From assembly GCA_958295485.1 (NCBI GenBank), contig OY282354.1:2748042-2812041 (forward strand): 64,000 bases of DNA, given 5' to 3'. The first letter of the stretch is position 1. Every line of letters starts with the position of its first letter. A program made the translations under genes and the position numbers. This DNA is from an uncultured Gammaproteobacteria bacterium (GTDB lineage Bacteria > Pseudomonadota > Gammaproteobacteria > Eutrophobiales > Eutrophobiaceae). Below, piece by piece: positions 8,699-19,147 of the stretch. The notes under the pieces are model-generated. The model ran no database searches. It was not told the DNA's origin and saw nothing but the letters and a program-made list of their open reading frames with translations.

Positions 8699-11305
8699 TC
8701 AGGCGAGAAATCGGGTAAATTCGGTCCTGACTCTTTGGGTGGTTGCCAGGAATTCCGTCATGAATGCCTCGGTTTCGGCGTCTGCATATCCCATGCCCCT
8801 TGACAGAACTGCATTTTGTTCGTGAGACGTAGGAATGACGCTGGCGGCTTTCAAGTCTATCAAGCGGGTGCAGGTCTCCATCTTCTTCAAATAATCGTAT
8901 GCTTTTGCCAGGAATTCGGCGGTTTCCGTTTCAAGATAATTCAACCCGGACAACTTGCTCAAGGCCGTTCGCGTACTTGCCGTTTGCAGTTCATCATGTT
9001 CTTTCCCATGGCTCAGCTGCAAAAAGTGGGTGAGAAAATCAATATCCATGAGACCGCCTTTGCCTCTTTTAATTTCATGCTTGTTGCGGGGCTGGCCCAG
9101 GGTTTCCTCTATCAGGCTGCGCATTTTTGCGATTTCGTCCCTTAATATTTCCACGTCATGGTCGGCATAGATGGCGCCGGATATTGCCTGCATTGTCTCG
9201 CGACCGATATTTTCCGGGTCATATATCGGCCGGCAACGCGTCATCATCTGTCTTTCCCATACCGCCCGGTCCGACCGGTGATAGTCTATAAAAGACGCCA
9301 CCGACGTGACCAATGAACCCGCCGCGCCGTGGGGACGTAAACGCGTATCCACTTCGTATAACAAACCGGCGGGGGATACCGTGGCCAGGTGACGCAATAA
9401 GCCCTGAACCTGCTTTGAAACTTGCGTCGTATCTTCGGTCGATTTCGATTTGTACAAAAATATCAAGTCCAGGTCGGAGCCGAATATCATTTCGCGCCCC
9501 GCCATCCTGCCCATAGCCAACACCGCCATGTTCCTGAACAATTGCCGGTTCACCTTTTCTAATTCTTTTATCACGGCAGTAAAAACGCATTCGGCCAACA
9601 GGGTTAAATTTTTTTCCATCTCGGAAAGAGTCGTCTCCCCCTGCAAAAACTGGATAAGTATGAACAGCATCCATTGATTTTTAACGGAGGAGAGAATGTA
9701 CAGGTTCCGTTCAATATCCTGTTCATCCACATCGACGTACAGGCTTTGCGATACGGTCTCTGCGCTTATGGATTTATCCCGATAATTATCAACCAGCTCG
9801 GTAATTTCATATCCCCGAAAAAAGATATACCGGGTGAAATACCAACTGGCGCCGAAAATATTGATCAACAGGTTCTTCTCAGCAGGCCGGTCGCCCCATC
9901 TTTCCTTTTCGCATAATTCATTCCACCTGGCAAAACTGGTCTCCGCCTGGACTTTATTCCAGGCCTCGGCAAACGTGATCGGGGGTTTTTTATCCGCCTC
10001 GGCGGGGGCCTCGGAAGCGCCCGGCAGGACTTTTTCAAAATACCGCTCCGCCAGCGCGCGGCTGGCGCTGAGATGACGGCTGAAGTTCGCCAGAATTTCG
10101 TCGTTGGAATTGCCGTTGACGAGCAAAGAACGCGCCACCCTGAGCCTGCCGGCCTCATCATCCGGTAGCGAGTGAACCTGCTTCTCATCCACCATTTGCA
10201 GCCTGTTCTCCAGGCGCCTCAGGAACAGGTAGGCAGTCTTGATTTCCCGCTCTTCTTCAAGGCTGATAAAATCCAGCTCCCGCAACCCTTTCAGTACAGT
10301 CAGGGTATTGGTCGTTTGCAGCCCGGCATGTTTGCCGCCGTTGACCAACTGGAGTATCTGGATAAAAAATTCAATGTCCCTGATGCCACCCCGGCCGAGT
10401 TTGACGTGCCACTGGCCGCTACGCTCCCTGATTTTGGCCATTTCTTCCTTTATTCCAACAAACCTCTCCAGGTCGGCGCTGCTCAGGGAACGCATGAAGG
10501 TAAAGGGGCGCATCCGGGCCAGGAAGTCCCGCCCAATTTGTTCATTGCCCGCTATACACCTGGCGCGCAACCATGCCAGCCGCTCCCACGCTTCGGTGCT
10601 CGCCTCGTAATAACTCTCCGTCTCATCCACTGACAGAAACAAGGGCCCGCTCTTGCCCCAGGGACGAAGCTTCAGGTCAACCCGGTATAGAAACCCGACA
10701 TCGGTGCGCTCCTCCAGGCCTTGTGTAAACCGTCTTACTTTATTCAACAGCAGTCTTTGCAGCTCATGGGCTTCAATGCCGGACTCGTCGTAGTTGACGC
10801 AGGTAAGTATCAAGTCAATGTCAGAGCTGTAATTCAATTCACTCGCCCCTAACTTGCCCAAGGCAAAAACATTAATGGATTCAGCCGTTTTATCAGCTAC
10901 CGAAAAGCAGAGATGAAATGCTTTATCGACGATTAAATCCGCAAGCAGGCTCAACCGGTTCAAGATGATTTCATAGGGATAAGCGCGGGAAATATCCATC
11001 CAGGTTATTTTCAGCAGTTGCTCATATTTGAATCGGCGCAACGTTTCGTGATCATTCACGTCATTCAACTGTTCCCGGCTGATTTCACAAGGAGCGCCCA
11101 ACAAGCGGAGCGCTTGTGGGTTGCGGCAGATATAATTAAACAGAAAAGTCGAATAACCGGTGATGTTGATGAAGTCGGCTGCGAGGGCTTCAGGCAGGGA
11201 ATCAAGTTCTTTCCGAAGCGATACATCCTCACGCATTCGCTCAAACCTGATTGCGGCGACTTCAGGGTCGGGCGATGAGACGATTAATCGGTCAAAGTCA
11301 GTCAT
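8699..11305 (-). CDS. glnE: Bifunctional glutamine synthetase adenylyltransferase/deadenylylase
   Basis: 868 residues, somewhat shorter than the ~946 of E. coli. Two nucleotidyltransferase halves are visible: GKLGASELNYSSDIDLI near residue 150 (deadenylylase half) and MGRMAGREMIFGSDLDLIFL near 590 (adenylylase half), each followed by a helical domain. It adds or removes AMP on GlnA under PII control. The start gives MTDFDRL. It is convergent with the diguanylate cyclase. Confidence 0.93.
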   Translation of the reverse strand: MTDFDRLIVSSPDPEVAAIRFERMREDVSLRKELDSLPEALAADFINITGYSTFLFNYICRNPQALRLLGAPCEISREQLNDVNDHETLRRFKYEQLLKITWMDISRAYPYEIILNRLSLLADLIVDKAFHLCFSVADKTAESINVFALGKLGASELNYSSDIDLILTCVNYDESGIEAHELQRLLLNKVRRFTQGLEERTDVGFLYRVDLKLRPWGKSGPLFLSVDETESYYEASTEAWERLAWLRARCIAGNEQIGRDFLARMRPFTFMRSLSSADLERFVGIKEEMAKIRERSGQWHVKLGRGGIRDIEFFIQILQLVNGGKHAGLQTTNTLTVLKGLRELDFISLEEEREIKTAYLFLRRLENRLQMVDEKQVHSLPDDEAGRLRVARSLLVNGNSNDEILANFSRHLSASRALAERYFEKVLPGASEAPAEADKKPPITFAEAWNKVQAETSFARWNELCEKERWGDRPAEKNLLINIFGASWYFTRYIFFRGYEITELVDNYRDKSISAETVSQSLYVDVDEQDIERNLYILSSVKNQWMLFILIQFLQGETTLSEMEKNLTLLAECVFTAVIKELEKVNRQLFRNMAVLAMGRMAGREMIFGSDLDLIFLYKSKSTEDTTQVSKQVQGLLRHLATVSPAGLLYEVDTRLRPHGAAGSLVTSVASFIDYHRSDRAVWERQMMTRCRPIYDPENIGRETMQAISGAIYADHDVEILRDEIAKMRSLIEETLGQPRNKHEIKRGKGGLMDIDFLTHFLQLSHGKEHDELQTASTRTALSKLSGLNYLETETAEFLAKAYDYLKKMETCTRLIDLKAASVIPTSHEQNAVLSRGMGYADAETEAFMTEFLATTQRVRTEFTRFLA

Positions 11306-11348
11306 AAAACATCAACAGACAGGCTATCCGGGAGGATAATATGCGGAA

Positions 11349-13241
<1,893 letters not shown>

Positions 13242-13289
13242 TCATCTTATTGGGGGCTGATGAGTGCATAGACTGAAGGGCGAGCATGC

Positions 13290-13366
13290 GTGCTTCCCTA
13301 CGCCGGTATAAACCGGATCAGGTTCGAAGGGTCATTCTCAGCCCGAACACGGACGCCCCCAGCTGC
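13290..13366 (-). promoter_or_regulatory. TPP riboswitch (THI element)
   Basis: Read on the minus strand: GGGGGCGTCC start, CTGAGA, ACCCTTCGAACCTGATCCGG, and GCGTAGGGA at the end, all in consensus order. It controls thiC by binding thiamine pyrophosphate. No strong U-tract terminator follows, so control is probably at translation initiation. Confidence 0.93.
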
Positions 13367-13376
13367 ACTCTGATTG

Positions 13377-13404
13377 GGTATAATAGCATTTTTATTACAG
13401 TCAA
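13377..13404 (-). promoter_or_regulatory. Putative sigma-70 promoter for thiC
   Basis: On the minus strand a -35 TTGACT (13399-13404) and a -10 TATACC (13377-13382) are separated by 16 bases. Transcription would start about 13370, just before the riboswitch. Confidence 0.55.
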
Positions 13405-13483
13405 TAACAATCAGAATGTCGTTCAATCTGTAGTATAATCCAGGACAAGATCATAATCTTCAGTCATAAGGTCAGAATGAACC

Positions 13484-14137
13484 ATGGATTACGAACAAGC
13501 TCGTCTTAACATGATCGAACAGCAAATCCGAACCTGGGAGGTGTTGGACCAAAATATACTGGACTTGATTGCCGCTATCCACAGGGAAGAATTTATCCCG
13601 GAACAGCATAAAAAAATGGCATTTGTCGATACACAAATACCACTGGGCAAGGGTCAATTTACCCTGGAGCCGAAAGTAGAGGCCCGTATTATTCAAAGTC
13701 TTGACCTTAAACCCGATGATACGGTATTGGAAATCGGTACCGGCTGCGGTTACCTGACCGCCTTGCTGGCAAAATCCGCCGGCCATGTCCACAGCGTCGA
13801 TATCTTTCCTGAATTTACCAAAACAGCTGAAACCAGATTGAACAAATATGAAATTGCCAACACGGAATTAACTACCCGGGATGCCGTTAACGGTTGGGAT
13901 AAACATGCGCCTTACGACGCTATTGTCGTTACCGGCTCGATACCGGCATTAACGGACAGCTTCAAGGAACAACTGAAAAACGGGGGACGCCTGTTTATCA
14001 CGGTCGGTACCTCACCGCTTATGCAGGCCACTTTGATTACACGAATAAATGAAAACGCGTGGACAAGTGAAATTTTATTCGAAACAGACATTCCACCTTT
14101 AGTCGGCGCCCCCACGCCAACGCAATTCAGGTTCTGA
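13484..14137 (+). CDS. Pcm-like protein methyltransferase upstream of tolC
   Basis: 217 residues: IHREEFIPEQHK near 36, LEIGTGCGYLTALLA near 81 (SAM loop), and PYDAIVVTGSIP near 142. It is a PCMT-family protein without a signal peptide. The catalytic region differs from pcm at 3536 (PLGKGQFTLEPK in place of the QTISQPY loop), so isoaspartate repair is not assured. It ends 2 bases before tolC and is probably co-transcribed. A TATAAT at 13434-13439 could be its -10 box. Confidence 0.75.
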   Translation: MDYEQARLNMIEQQIRTWEVLDQNILDLIAAIHREEFIPEQHKKMAFVDTQIPLGKGQFTLEPKVEARIIQSLDLKPDDTVLEIGTGCGYLTALLAKSAGHVHSVDIFPEFTKTAETRLNKYEIANTELTTRDAVNGWDKHAPYDAIVVTGSIPALTDSFKEQLKNGGRLFITVGTSPLMQATLITRINENAWTSEILFETDIPPLVGAPTPTQFRF

Positions 14138-14139
14138 CC

Positions 14140-15465
14140 ATGAAAAATTACACGGCGCTATATTTTATTTTTTTGTTGAACTGCCTCAAGCCTGTTCATG
14201 CATTTGACCTGTTGGAAATTTACGAGCTTGCGCAAAACAGTGATCCGCAATACCGACGGGTGGCGGCGGAAAGACGGGTGACCCTGGAACAACGGCCGCA
14301 GGCCCTGGCGCAACTGTTGCCATCCGTCACACTCAGCGCCAATACGTTCAGTAACGATCAGGATATCAAGGTCAGCGCATTCAACCCTTCGGGCGACCCT
14401 GCCAACGAGGTGAGCTTCAACAGCCACGGCTACAGCCTGGACGTCACCCAGCCCATATTTCGGGGCGATCGAATCATCCAATACCTGCAATCGGACAATC
14501 GAATTAAACAGGCCGATGCGGAACTGGCCGCCGCGCAGCAGGATTTGATTATCCGCACAACCGGAGCTTATTTCGATGTCCTGGCCGCCCATGACAACCT
14601 GAGTTTTGCCGATGCTGAAAAAAAATCCCTGGACAGGCAATTAGAGCAGGTGAAACAACGCTTCGAAGTGGGATTAAATGCCATAACCGACGTGCAGGAA
14701 GCGCAAGCGGGCTATGACCAGGCTTTTGCCGCAGAAATAGAAGCGAGAAACAACGTTGACAATGCCCGGGAAGCATTGCGCGAGATCACCGGCGAATATT
14801 TTTCGGGCCTGGCTGCCCTGGACGAGACCATGCCCCTGTTAAGCCCGCAACCCGAAGAAATCGATGTATGGACCGGCGCCGCATTGGAGCGGAACCTAAG
14901 CGTTGTTGCCGCGCAACATGCCGTGGATACCAACCGCAGGGAAACCAGGCGGCGACTCGCGGGTCACCTGCCCACCCTGGACATGGTTGCCCGACACGGC
15001 CTCGACAGGACGGGCGGCCGTTTCGGCGCGTTCAAAAGCGAAACCACCTCGATAGGACTGCAACTTAACGTTCCCTTGTACCAGGGGGGATTTGTCAGCT
15101 CGCGGGTGCGCGAAGCGCGGCAACGCCTCGATGCGGAACTGGAACGATTGGAACAGGCGCGCAGGAGCGCGCAACGCCTGACGCGCCAGGCCTATTTAGG
15201 TGTTATTTCCGGAATCAGTCGGGTCAAAGCGCTGAAACAGGCTGTCATCTCCAGCGAGACCGCCCTGCAGGCCACCGAAGCGGGCTTCGAGGTCGGAACG
15301 AGAACTGCGGTGGACATCGTCGCGGCGGAACGCGTTACCTTCCAGGCCAAGCGGAATTACGCCCGCGCCCGCTATGATTACCTGCTTGATACACTGCGCT
15401 TGAAACAAGCCTCGGGCTCCCTGTCGACGGAAGACCTTTCCCATATCAATCGCTGGCTGAACTGA
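14140..15465 (+). CDS. tolC: TolC-family outer membrane efflux/secretion channel
   Basis: 441 residues with a signal peptide (YFIFLLNCLKPVHAF, cleavage near 23). Two repeated outer membrane efflux halves follow, with long helices, GTRTAVDIVAAER near 385 in the second repeat and matching GLNAITDVQEAQA in the first. It forms the trimeric duct for tripartite efflux and type I secretion, so it could serve the RTX protein at 35541. No inner-membrane partner lies nearby. Confidence 0.92.
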   Translation: MKNYTALYFIFLLNCLKPVHAFDLLEIYELAQNSDPQYRRVAAERRVTLEQRPQALAQLLPSVTLSANTFSNDQDIKVSAFNPSGDPANEVSFNSHGYSLDVTQPIFRGDRIIQYLQSDNRIKQADAELAAAQQDLIIRTTGAYFDVLAAHDNLSFADAEKKSLDRQLEQVKQRFEVGLNAITDVQEAQAGYDQAFAAEIEARNNVDNAREALREITGEYFSGLAALDETMPLLSPQPEEIDVWTGAALERNLSVVAAQHAVDTNRRETRRRLAGHLPTLDMVARHGLDRTGGRFGAFKSETTSIGLQLNVPLYQGGFVSSRVREARQRLDAELERLEQARRSAQRLTRQAYLGVISGISRVKALKQAVISSETALQATEAGFEVGTRTAVDIVAAERVTFQAKRNYARARYDYLLDTLRLKQASGSLSTEDLSHINRWLN

Positions 15466-15475
15466 TTTCTCTACC

Positions 15476-16054
15476 ATGTCAAATACCTGTGAAAACCATG
15501 CCGCCCTTTGCGATGCAAAGGACTCTGTATTGCTTATTGTGGATATTCAAACGCGTTTGACCGCGGTCATGCCGGCCAAAGTCCTGGCCAGGCTGCAAAG
15601 AAATATCAGCCTGTTGATTAATACGGCAAGCAAGCTGGCAGTCCCGATCTTTACCACGGAACAATATCCCCAGGGCTTGGGCAATATCGAACCCGAGCTT
15701 CAAAAGATATTGCCGGCCGGCACGAAACAATACGAGAAAACCTGTTTTTCATGCGCAGGCGCTGATAATTTTTCCGAAGACCTGGCCGCGACAAACAGGA
15801 AGCAGGTCATATTAGCCGGCATGGAAGCGCATATATGCGTACTGCAAACGGCGCTTGACCTGCTCAGTCGGGGCTACGTGGTATTCGTGGCGGCAGACGC
15901 AATATGCTCCCGCCACAGGGAAAGCTATGAAACTGCGTTGCACCGGTTGCAAAAAGCCGGGGTTATCGTGTGTGACGCCGAGTCAGTCCTGTTTGAATGG
16001 CTGCGTGACGCCGGCCATGCACACTTCAAGGAATTACAGACCCTGATCCGATAG
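15476..16054 (+). CDS. Isochorismatase-family hydrolase
   Basis: 192 residues. The triad is visible: Asp in LLIVDIQTRL near 22, Lys in TKQYEKTCFS near 87, and Cys in GMEAHICVLQTALDL near 122. Members hydrolyse amide or isochorismate-type bonds; the YcaC-like subgroup has no settled substrate. It lies 10 bases downstream of tolC. Its stop is one base before the left glmS-derived repeat. Confidence 0.85.
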   Translation: MSNTCENHAALCDAKDSVLLIVDIQTRLTAVMPAKVLARLQRNISLLINTASKLAVPIFTTEQYPQGLGNIEPELQKILPAGTKQYEKTCFSCAGADNFSEDLAATNRKQVILAGMEAHICVLQTALDLLSRGYVVFVAADAICSRHRESYETALHRLQKAGVIVCDAESVLFEWLRDAGHAHFKELQTLIR

Positions 16055-16055
16055 A

Positions 16056-16088
16056 ATAACCGCAAAAGCCTGATTTATTCCACCGTGA
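16056..16088. repeat. Left island repeat: displaced copy of the glmS 3' end (attL-like)
   Basis: 33 bases matching 25493-25525 at 30 positions. On the minus strand it encodes SVTVE then TAA, exactly the end of GlmS, with both coding mismatches at third positions of Val codons. Similarity stops after the Ser codon. This is what an att site carrying a foreign glmS end would look like. Confidence 0.75.
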
Positions 16089-16112
16089 CTGATTGAATTG
16101 GGGTGTTCCTGT

Positions 16113-16343
16113 TTATCTTTCTGACCTGCAGTCACTCTGACCGTCAGTATGTCCATCATAGTAACCTCTCGTATAATTTTGATTATCCCAATTACCATAA
16201 ATCATATTTAAAGTATTCGGATAACATATACTGTTATAACCTACTGCATAACCATCACCGTAACCACTCTCATAGGTACTATCTTCACTTTCGCAGGAAA
16301 TCAAAAAAAGACAAATTAAAAATATTCTTAAAATATTTTTCAT
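16113..16343 (-). CDS. Small AT-rich lipoprotein
   Basis: 76 residues: MKNILRIFLICLFLISC is a lipoprotein signal with lipobox LISC (Cys 17). The mature part has repeated GYxDGY motifs (YESGYGDGYAVGYN, RGYYDGHTDG) and two Cys. The base composition is far more AT-rich than its neighbours, which points to transfer. It lies just inside the left island repeat, next to an IS. Small secreted proteins with GY-DGY repeats occur in other gammaproteobacteria without known function. No clear ribosome site. Confidence 0.55.
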   Translation of the reverse strand: MKNILRIFLICLFLISCESEDSTYESGYGDGYAVGYNSICYPNTLNMIYGNWDNQNYTRGYYDGHTDGQSDCRSER

Positions 16344-16424
16344 AAATTCATATGTAGATAGATAGAGGTGGCCCCGTTTATCTGAACAACTTTTTTCATT
16401 TCTTAAGTGGATCCGCAGCCCCTG

Positions 16425-17252
16425 TTATGCCGCCTCCTGTGAAGGCAGCGAGTTAAAGTAAACCTGATCCGGTGTTTGCCGGTCAAGTGTTGAGTGTGGC
16501 TGGCGTTGATTGTAAAAGTTAAAGTAATGGGCGATCTTCGAGTTTGCGTCACGGGTCGATTCATACGCATGCAGATACACGTGCTCGTATTTCACCGTGC
16601 GCCAGAGGCGCTCAACAAAGACATTGTCCCGCCAGGCCCCCTTGCCATCCATGCTGATCTGAATACCGTTGTCGGATAGATACCGGGTAAAGGCCAGGCT
16701 GGTAAACTGGCTGCCCTGGTCGGTATTCATGATCGCCGGCGCCCCGTGTTCCCTGATGGCCTGTTCCAGCGCAGCCAGGCAAAACTGTGCATCCATGCTG
16801 ATAGAGACCCGATGAGACAGCACACGACGGGAATACCAGTCCATCACCACCGTCAGATAGACGAACCCCCGGGCCATCGGAAGATACGTAATAGCCATCG
16901 CCCATACCTGATTAGCCCGGGTAATCGGCAGCCCCCGGAGTAAATACGGATAAATCTTATGCTCTGGATGCCGTTTCGTGGTCTTAGGCTTGCGATACAG
17001 CGCCGCTACGCCCATTTTCCACATCAACGTACCCATGTGCTTGCGGCCCACGTTGAAACCTGCCTGATTGAGCATATCCCGGAGCATACGGGCCCCGGCA
17101 AAGGGATAGTCCAGGTGTAACCGGTCAATACGGTTCATGAGCGCCTGGTCCCGTTCGCTCACAGGCTGCGGGAGATAGTAAATACTGCTGCGGCTGAGAC
17201 CCAGCGCCGCCGCCTGTTTCGTCAACGGTAATGAATGTGCCGGGTCGATCAT
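16425..17252 (-). CDS. IS3-family transposase OrfB, first catalytic Asp replaced
   Basis: 275 residues with an HTH_21 region and an rve integrase core. Second Asp in NTDQGSQFTS and Glu in FVERLWRTVKYE are present. The first DDE Asp, expected in WAMDITYLPM, is Ala (GCT instead of GAT). The protein should be catalytically dead. Its ATG overlaps the orfA stop by 4 bases. Confidence 0.88.
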   Translation of the reverse strand: MIDPAHSLPLTKQAAALGLSRSSIYYLPQPVSERDQALMNRIDRLHLDYPFAGARMLRDMLNQAGFNVGRKHMGTLMWKMGVAALYRKPKTTKRHPEHKIYPYLLRGLPITRANQVWAMAITYLPMARGFVYLTVVMDWYSRRVLSHRVSISMDAQFCLAALEQAIREHGAPAIMNTDQGSQFTSLAFTRYLSDNGIQISMDGKGAWRDNVFVERLWRTVKYEHVYLHAYESTRDANSKIAHYFNFYNQRQPHSTLDRQTPDQVYFNSLPSQEAA

Positions 17253-17581
17253 TGTCTTGCGCTCAGCAGGCCGGCCTGGTTGAGCGCACCCTCTAAAAAA
17301 TCGTTCTCCAATGCCAATGCGCCGATCTTGGCGTGCAGTGTTTTCACAGCCACCGGCGGGGCCGATGAACCGCTCCCCTCAAACGCCTCCGAGGCGCGGG
17401 CCAGCAACTGGCTCTTCCATTGTGTGATCTGGTTGGCGTGTATATCGAAGTGTTCCGATAATTCCACGAGCGTTTTATCGCCCTGTACGGCCGCCAGGGC
17501 CACCTTGGCCTTGAAGGCCAGTGAATGGTTTCTGCGAGGTCGTTTTGCCATGATAAGCTCCTGTATTGGTTGCATCAGCAT
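17249..17581 (-). CDS. IS3-family transposase OrfA
   Basis: 110 residues: an N-terminal helix-turn-helix (RRNHSLAFKAKVALAAVQGD, LSEHFDIHANQITQWKSQLL) then a leucine-zipper-like segment (ALALENDFLEGAL). It binds the IS ends and works with OrfB. A good ribosome site (AGGAGC) precedes it. Confidence 0.85.
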   Translation of the reverse strand: MLMQPIQELIMAKRPRRNHSLAFKAKVALAAVQGDKTLVELSEHFDIHANQITQWKSQLLARASEAFEGSGSSAPPVAVKTLHAKIGALALENDFLEGALNQAGLLSARQ

Positions 17582-17640
17582 GCAGTAAATTCAGCTGCTT
17601 ATCCACTTAAGTCAGTGTCCAGTTTTTCGGGGTCACCTCT

Positions 17641-17750
17641 ATGTGCCACTGGCTGAATATGAACAGATGTACTATGATGATGAAAATAACCGGTCATGCA
17701 AAGCGGCATGACTCAAACTAACAGGTCTCCGGGATTCCCAGGGCGGTTCA
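17641..17750 (+). mobile_element. 3' fragment of a second IS3-type element
   Basis: Encodes the last ~22 residues of an IS3 transposase (VPLAEYEQMYYDDENNRSCK then stop at 17711) and the right terminal repeat ending GGGCGGTTCA. It is nearly identical to 18912-19023. Its left side is cut by the IS ending at 17640. Confidence 0.8.
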
Positions 17751-17815
17751 ACCACGAAAAGTTTATTGATGGCGTGAACGAGAAGACCATTCAACAATAC
17801 CAACAGGCCGCCTGA
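17751..17815 (+). pseudogene. 3' end of an unidentified gene cut by the IS fragment
   Basis: An open frame from the IS junction reads NHEKFIDGVNEKTIQQYQQ and two Ala before TGA, 2 bases upstream of the next ATG. It looks like the tail of a gene that once preceded the methyltransferase-like gene in an operon. Identity unknown. Confidence 0.4.
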
Positions 17816-17817
17816 CT

Positions 17818-18645
17818 ATGAAGCCATGCACCAGATTTGACTATAACTCATTCAAAGGTAATGAAGGTAATTTAATGCAGCACTGGGTGCTGTGTGAATT
17901 ATTAAACTCGGTTAGTAATCATTTTACTGATTTGACGTATGTGGATGCTCACTCAATGGCTCCCTTAGCACGTCAGAGGACGAGTAGCAATTCCAAATTC
18001 GATACCGTATTTGAGCAATTACCGGGGCAAAAATCTTCATATGAGCAGGCATGGCAAGAACTCTCACCTGAGCCAGGAACTTACCCTAACTCCGCGAATT
18101 TCGTTAAGCAACTATGGCCCATACCTAGAGATTGCTCAATGTTGTTATGTGAGATAGATGATGAAACGGTATCATTGCTCCGGTCCTGGGCCGCTCAACT
18201 CAAAGATCTAGATATCGAAATTGCAGATGGAGACTGGCGCAATCGGTTCCAGAAAGGACTACCAAAGCCAAAAGGGTTGATGTTCATTTCATTTGATCCT
18301 TACATGTTTAATCGGCATCTCCATAAAATACATACAGGAAATATGTGTCAAACTGATCTTGATCTATTAATAAAGGCGACGTGTTCTTGTCCTGAGATTT
18401 TGGTACAGTTATCAACTTATAGTACCAACGACGGTAATCCCCAGGGGAAGGTAATTAAAGTCATCCGGTCAAAACTTACAGCAAATGGATTTGATGAGGT
18501 CGCAGTAATTAAACCTAATAAAATGATGATGTCACTTATCTACCAACGCGGTCTCACCTTTATCGATGAGTTGACTTCGCTATGTCTCAGGTTCAAGAAA
18601 TGGTTTGATTTTGTTGTCCTGAACACCAACCTTCAGAGATACTGA
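17818..18645 (+). CDS. RlmJ/TcmP-like methyltransferase-fold protein, C-terminus trimmed by IS
   Basis: 275 residues, AT-richer than the core genes. The order FKGNEGNLMQHWVLCELL (16-33), TYVDAHSMAPL (41-51), LLCEID near 104, DGDWRNRF near 139 and FISFDPYMF near 158 parallels RlmJ-type 23S rRNA adenine methyltransferases (HAGN-DV-KH, YLDTHAG, DPPY). The catalytic DPPY is reduced to DPYM. Its TGA is supplied by the TGACC end of the IS at 18643, so the native C-terminus is lost. It is mobile cargo between direct IS repeats. A three-Cys-motif partner (TcmP) type protein is the alternative. Function unproven. Confidence 0.5.
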   Translation: MKPCTRFDYNSFKGNEGNLMQHWVLCELLNSVSNHFTDLTYVDAHSMAPLARQRTSSNSKFDTVFEQLPGQKSSYEQAWQELSPEPGTYPNSANFVKQLWPIPRDCSMLLCEIDDETVSLLRSWAAQLKDLDIEIADGDWRNRFQKGLPKPKGLMFISFDPYMFNRHLHKIHTGNMCQTDLDLLIKATCSCPEILVQLSTYSTNDGNPQGKVIKVIRSKLTANGFDEVAVIKPNKMMMSLIYQRGLTFIDELTSLCLRFKKWFDFVVLNTNLQRY

Positions 18646-19023
18646 CCTTGCACCATAAAACTGGTCCATTTCAAACTCAGGGATTTTGCCCTATGGTAGC
18701 TCCTTAACAGAGAGGAGAAAACCATGAAACGAACCCGTTTTACCGAACCGCAAATCGTGTCTGCTCTGAAGCTGGCGGAGACCATCATCGGCCTGTACAA
18801 GACGGAAGTGGTCCGGACGCGGGGGCCGTGGAAGACCATCAATGACGTGGAATATGCGACACTGGAATGGGTGGACTGGTTTAACCATCGTCGCCTGTTG
18901 GCGCCGCTCGGCCATGTGCCACCGGCTGAATATGAACAGATGTACTATGATGATAAAAATAACCGGTCATGCAAAGCGGCATGACTCAAACTAACGGGTT
19001 TCCGGGATTCCCAAGGCGGTTCA
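18643..19023 (+). mobile_element. Chimeric mini-IS (internally deleted IS3-type element)
   Basis: The left end and promoter (TGACCTTGCACCATAAAACT onward) match the IS at 24210. The right end (to CAAGGCGGTTCA) matches the unrelated fragment at 17641-17750. Only ~380 bp remain. It appears to be a recombinant of two IS3 subgroups. Confidence 0.75.
18724..18984 (+). pseudogene. Fused transposase remnant (OrfA head, OrfB tail)
   Basis: 86 residues: [19 protein letters not shown] is the OrfA N-terminus of the IS at 24210; from IIGLYKTEVV onward (VEYATLEWVDWFNHRRLL) it is the C-terminal rve end of another IS3 subgroup. The whole catalytic middle is missing, but the frame stays open across the junction. 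Confidence 0.8.
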
Positions 19024-19147
19024 TTATGCCTCAGCGCATCCATTGATGAGACATGCGGGTCAGGTTTCGAATCGCTTGACTATGAGAGATTAAAGCTCTA
19101 TCCTTTCCGGTAGTCAACAGGACGAATACATAATACGGAGACAGGAA

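Larger units (their letters stand above)
16364..17640 (-). mobile_element. IS3-family insertion sequence (inactive transposase)
   Basis: About 1277 bp with imperfect terminal inverted repeats: AGAGGTGGCCCCG at 16364 and the complement of AGAGGTGACCCCG at 17628-17640. It contains orfA and orfB on the minus strand. No convincing target duplication is seen. The right end abuts the fragment of a different IS at 17641. Confidence 0.85.

Noticed and set aside
16103..16345. Plus-strand 80-residue ORF rich in His/Tyr
   Set aside because: It is antisense to a convincing lipoprotein with signal peptide and lipobox.
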